From the NCBI GenBank assembly GCA_018105865.1, contig CM030840.1:8686006-8750005 (forward strand): 64,000 nucleotides of DNA, in the 5' to 3' direction. The translations under genes were made by a program, and so were the position numbers. The notes below the pieces were generated by a model, which saw nothing but the letters and a program-made list of their open reading frames with translations, did not search any database and was not told where the DNA came from. This document shows, piece by piece, positions 61,180 through 64,000 of this stretch. This stretch comes from Metaphire vulgaris. Taxonomy: Eukaryota > Annelida > Clitellata > Crassiclitellata > Megascolecidae. The stretch's first letter is position 1. Every line of letters begins with the position of its first letter.

Positions 61180-62520
61180 TGACAGACAAACTCAGTTAAT
61201 TATCAAGTTCAGCCACCAGACAAGTCTTTGTACTATCCGGAAAGCGACGCCGATGCTCCTCAACCACATGCAGCAGAAACTGCTTCTGTTCTTCATCTTT
61301 GGTCAAGAGGTTGCTATATTGTCTAATCAGAGCTACTCCTCTTTCTGCTAAATCATCCACCACTTTTAGCTCTGACAGCATTTCCTTTGCTTGTCTGTAT
61401 GCTGTGTCTCTGGTCCATTCATCTGGATCTTTCTCAAGAAAGTCCAGCGATATGTCGAAGATCGTTAAAATCTGTCTAGTGTGTATGGTGACAAAATCTG
61501 ACAATTTACTTTGTGTTATGTCCTTCGGCTGTATGTCAGCTCGTTTATCTGGTACTTCGCAGCGAGAAGGCTTTGTTAATTGTGCAACTTACTCACGCTT
61601 TGTTTCCAGTGGCACAATATCATCGCCAGCAAGAAACTGAGACCCACTGACACCTCGCTTAGATACCACAGATGGTTACGAAATTTCTTGATGGCTGCAT
61701 CAGCAACTGCATTGTGTATTGCTTTGTACTCCTGCATGGTCTGCAGTAGCTGTAGATCAATGAATGCATTGGAGCTGAGACAGCATTTATTGCTGTGAAC
61801 CAAGCTTTGACGTCAACAAGTCCACCAAATATATTGACATCTCGCAACCCTTTTAATTCTCGTGCTGTGACAGAGAATTGCTTCCGGAACATCCAAATTT
61901 TCAAGGAGTAAATTATTTTGCTCATCCATCGTGCCCTGTGATGAGCACCAGGGTGTATAAATCTTACACCACGGTCGGGTTTGTCGCCCAGGAACACAAG
62001 AACCAACTCAAGCAACTCCTTGTAGTCATCACGGGGCAGGTTTGTTTGAAGGGTCATGCGGATAAAGCTCACAACTTTGTCAACTGACGACTGACGTTCA
62101 GATAGCATGTGTGATGTCTCTTCATCGTCGCATCCAGTCTCGAACTTAGTAACGTCAATAAGTGACCAGTTGCTCCTGGACCTGACAAACAATTTAATAT
62201 CAGAGCCAGATGAGAAATCAAATGATGTCAAACACATGACCGATTATTTTTTTCATGATGTGATGGCGACATGGTAGATAAAGTAAGGATCTGTTCAAAA
62301 GCTGTTCCATAAAATGACAAGCACCTAAGTGTATTCCTGTATTGCTGGCAGTTGTATCAAAGCATGCAGCTTTTATTCTATTGGCTAACTTCCATTCGTC
62401 AATGGCATGCTGCACAGCCATTGCAATTGTTTTGCCACAGCCATCATCAAGTTTTGGAACACATAATAACTTGTCAGTGCCACCACCACTTATGTCAATT
62501 AACAATAATTCTAGCACACT
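61180..62520 (-). pseudogene. hAT-like transposase (CRHH-type), broken
   Basis: Minus strand, three frames in order. 62517-62218: GKTIAMAVQHAIDEWKLANR, IKAACFDTTASNTGIHLGAC, LLYLPCRHHIMKKIIGHVFD. 62237-61659: NLPRDDYKELLELVLVFLGD, VRFIHPGAHHRARWMSKIIY, RELKGLRDVNIFGGLVDVKA. 61504-61196: FLEKDPDEWTRDTAYRQAKE, DDLAERGVALIRQYSNLLTK, FLLHVVEEHRRRFPDSTKTC. The FDTTASNTG and LxCRHH blocks sit where hAT transposases have the second Asp and the C-x-x-H motif, and AERGVALI where they have the C-terminal block. I recall uncharacterised arthropod and cnidarian proteins of this type. Frameshifts lie near 62225 and 61650. Confidence 0.65.
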
Positions 62521-62799
62521 AATTCAAATTGATCAACCGGGAAAACAAAAATGGCAGGTGAGGAAATGACATCATCAAATAATAAGTAAGTAAAAATGCA
62601 AAACTTAAAAAGTAAAAATATAATGTGAAACCGGATAATTTTGGATCTGATAAAAATTCAATGCTTGGTGGCACCTCTAAATGCTAACCAATATGGCTGA
62701 AATTATTATAGAATATACTGATGACCAAAGGGACACATTACAAACCTAGCACAATTAATTTTTGAACATTTTAATTATTCTTGTTCTTCGTGGACCACC

Positions 62800-62801
<2 letters not shown>
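62521..62801. other. Unassigned sequence
   Basis: Upstream side (minus-strand sense) of the hAT-like relic. The sequence before 62520 on the minus strand ends TTTGAATTAG and could be a splice acceptor, but the missing N-terminal part is not found here. Confidence 0.35.
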
Positions 62802-62888
<87 letters not shown>

Positions 62889-62930
62889 GTGTGTTTGTGT
62901 GTATGTGTGTGTGTGTGTGTGAAAAACTCC
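62802..62930. repeat. (TA)n-(TG)n compound microsatellite
   Basis: About 56 bases of TA repeats followed by about 65 bases of imperfect TG repeats. It adjoins the 3' side of the minus-strand LINE scrap at 62931-63178. Confidence 0.95.
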
Positions 62931-63178
62931 TTTAATCCCAGTTTTATGCTGTGTCCTCTGGTTCGATCATACTGCTTCATTGTAAAGAATCTTTCTCTTG
63001 GCATTTCCGCTTTGTTTGTTAGTATTTTGTATGTCTCGATCAAATCTCCTCTCTCTTCTTTTTTCCAGGGTTCTCAATCCACAGTGGTTTAGCCTTTCCT
63101 CATAGGTTAGTTGATGATATCCCTTGATCATCTTTGTTGCTCTGTGTTGCACTCTTTCTAAGGTCTCTATTGTCATTT
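62931..63178 (-). pseudogene. LINE C-terminal scrap, minus strand
   Basis: Minus strand: TIETLERVQHRATKMIKGYH, LTYEERLNHCGLRTLEKRRE, then, after a frameshift, MIETYKILTNKAEMPRERFF, RTRGHSIKLGLKEFF. The LERVQ.RATK.I.....L.Y.ERL...GL.TLE.RR...D.IE.YKI block is common to the C-terminus of several LINE clades. Cut on the right by a + strand LINE. Confidence 0.75.
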
Positions 63179-64000
63179 CCCTGTCAGAACTTGCTGAATC
63201 TTTTGCTAAGTTCTTCTCTGTAAAAATCTCCAAGATTCGCAGTGTCCTCAAGTCTTTCACTATTACTCAAACCACCTCTCCTCATTATCCTCCTCCCCCA
63301 CAACCTCCATGCAATTTATCCAGCTTCACTCCTACAACTGAAGAAGAGGTATCCAAACTTCTACTATCCTTGCCAAACAAACAATGTGACTTAGATCCCA
63401 TACCTACCTCTTTACTCAAACAGTGTGCCACCGTGCTTACGCCTATTATAACTAGAATCATCAACCTCTCTCTTATCTCAGGCACTTTCCCATCCGCATT
63501 CAAAAACTCTTTTTGTCACTCCTCTCCTAAAAAGCCTGGTCTTGACAGAGAAGATCTCAATAACTATCGCCCCATCTCAAATCTTTCTCTTCTATCAAAA
63601 CTTACTGAAAAAATTGTGCTTTCCAGACTGAATGAACACCTTTCAAGTAACTCACTATATAATGCTCATCAATCTGCCTACACTAAACATCACTCAACTG
63701 AAACTGTCCTCGCCTACATTTATGACAGACTCTTAACTGCAATTGGTCTTCGCCAAGTTACTGGCCTTTGTCTCCTTGATCTCTCTGCAGCATTTGATAC
63801 CATAGATCACAAAATTCTGCTCGAGCGACTCTCTCTGGTTTGGCATATCTGAAAAGCTCACAACTGGTTTGCATCTTATCTCAAATCTCGGTCTTTTCAA
63901 GTGTCCTGTCTTGGCCAAATTCTCTTTCTCATATTATAGATTATGGAGTGCCTCAAGGATCTGTTCTCGGGCCTGTACTGTTCAGTCTTTACACCACACC
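63179..64000 (+). mobile_element. CR1/L2-type LINE, continues past the window
   Basis: Open frame 63124-63852 with SELAESFAKFFSVKISKIRS, LLSLPNKQCDLDPIPTSLLK, LNNYRPISNLSLLSKLTEKI, HQSAYTKHHSTETVLAYIYD, LCLLDLSAAFDTIDHKILLE, then a frameshift/stop near 63850. [18 protein letters not shown] follows at 63943-64000. Same family as 19850-21860 but much better preserved. The YADD box and C-terminus lie beyond the window. Confidence 0.85.

Noticed and set aside
62802..62930. Z-DNA or promoter role for the (TA)n(TG)n tract
   Set aside because: Composition alone is not evidence of function; annotated as a microsatellite only.

Overview
This window is an animal (metazoan) genomic segment dominated by transposable elements. 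The only clear host gene is NUBP2 (cytosolic Fe-S cluster assembly, CFD1/MRP-type P-loop NTPase) on the + strand. Five of its exons are visible (2399-2508, 23323-23477, 27707-27817, 31393-31462, 45843-45967). All splice phases agree, every intron is GT-AG, and a stop codon ends the last exon. The N-terminal exons with the Walker A loop lie upstream of the window. The introns of about 20.8, 4.2, 3.6 and 14.4 kb are packed with repeats. Mixed CR1/L2, RTE and Jockey/I-like LINEs, abundant hAT MITEs, piggyBac-like and TA-target elements, and a CR1/L2 element with a 2A-like sequence suggest an invertebrate, plausibly marine. The sequence alone does not fix the species.

Layout. 1-2400: MITE-like repeats and a hAT-like transposase scrap. 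2528-4983: a TA-target MITE starting 20 bp after a NUBP2 exon, split by a minus-strand RTE LINE and by a hAT MITE with a perfect 8-bp target duplication. 5217-10730: a three-level nest. A hAT element holds an RTE LINE (11-bp target duplication, 5' end inverted), and the LINE holds a 1.55-kb hAT element (8-bp target duplication). 10.7-23.3 kb: old piggyBac, hAT and LINE remnants and several tandem repeats. 23.3-31.5 kb: three NUBP2 exons separated by CR1 LINEs, hAT MITEs, a pogo/Tigger-like element and TA MITEs. 31.6-45.8 kb: a piggyBac-like element, LINE fragments, a CRE-bearing satellite array, and a hAT element carrying an LRR (ANP32-like) gene fragment. 46-50.2 kb: an almost intact CR1/L2 LINE with a 2A-like sequence. 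50.3-55.05 kb: a Ty3/gypsy element with both LTRs but many coding breaks. 55-59 kb: a LINE end and a long-inverted-repeat composite element holding a polypyrimidine tract and 58-bp repeats. 59-60.6 kb: a GC-rich unassigned segment. 61-62.5 kb: a broken hAT-like transposase. 62.9-64 kb: LINE fragments running off the window.

No bacterial features, CRISPR arrays, tRNA or rRNA genes were recognised. The strongest observations are the nested insertions dated by target-site duplications and empty-site paralogues, the 2A-like sequence in the LINE, the LRR fragment inside a hAT element, and a CR1 tail that directly abuts a NUBP2 5' splice site. Boundaries of degraded elements are approximate, and all family calls are from reading the sequence without database searches.
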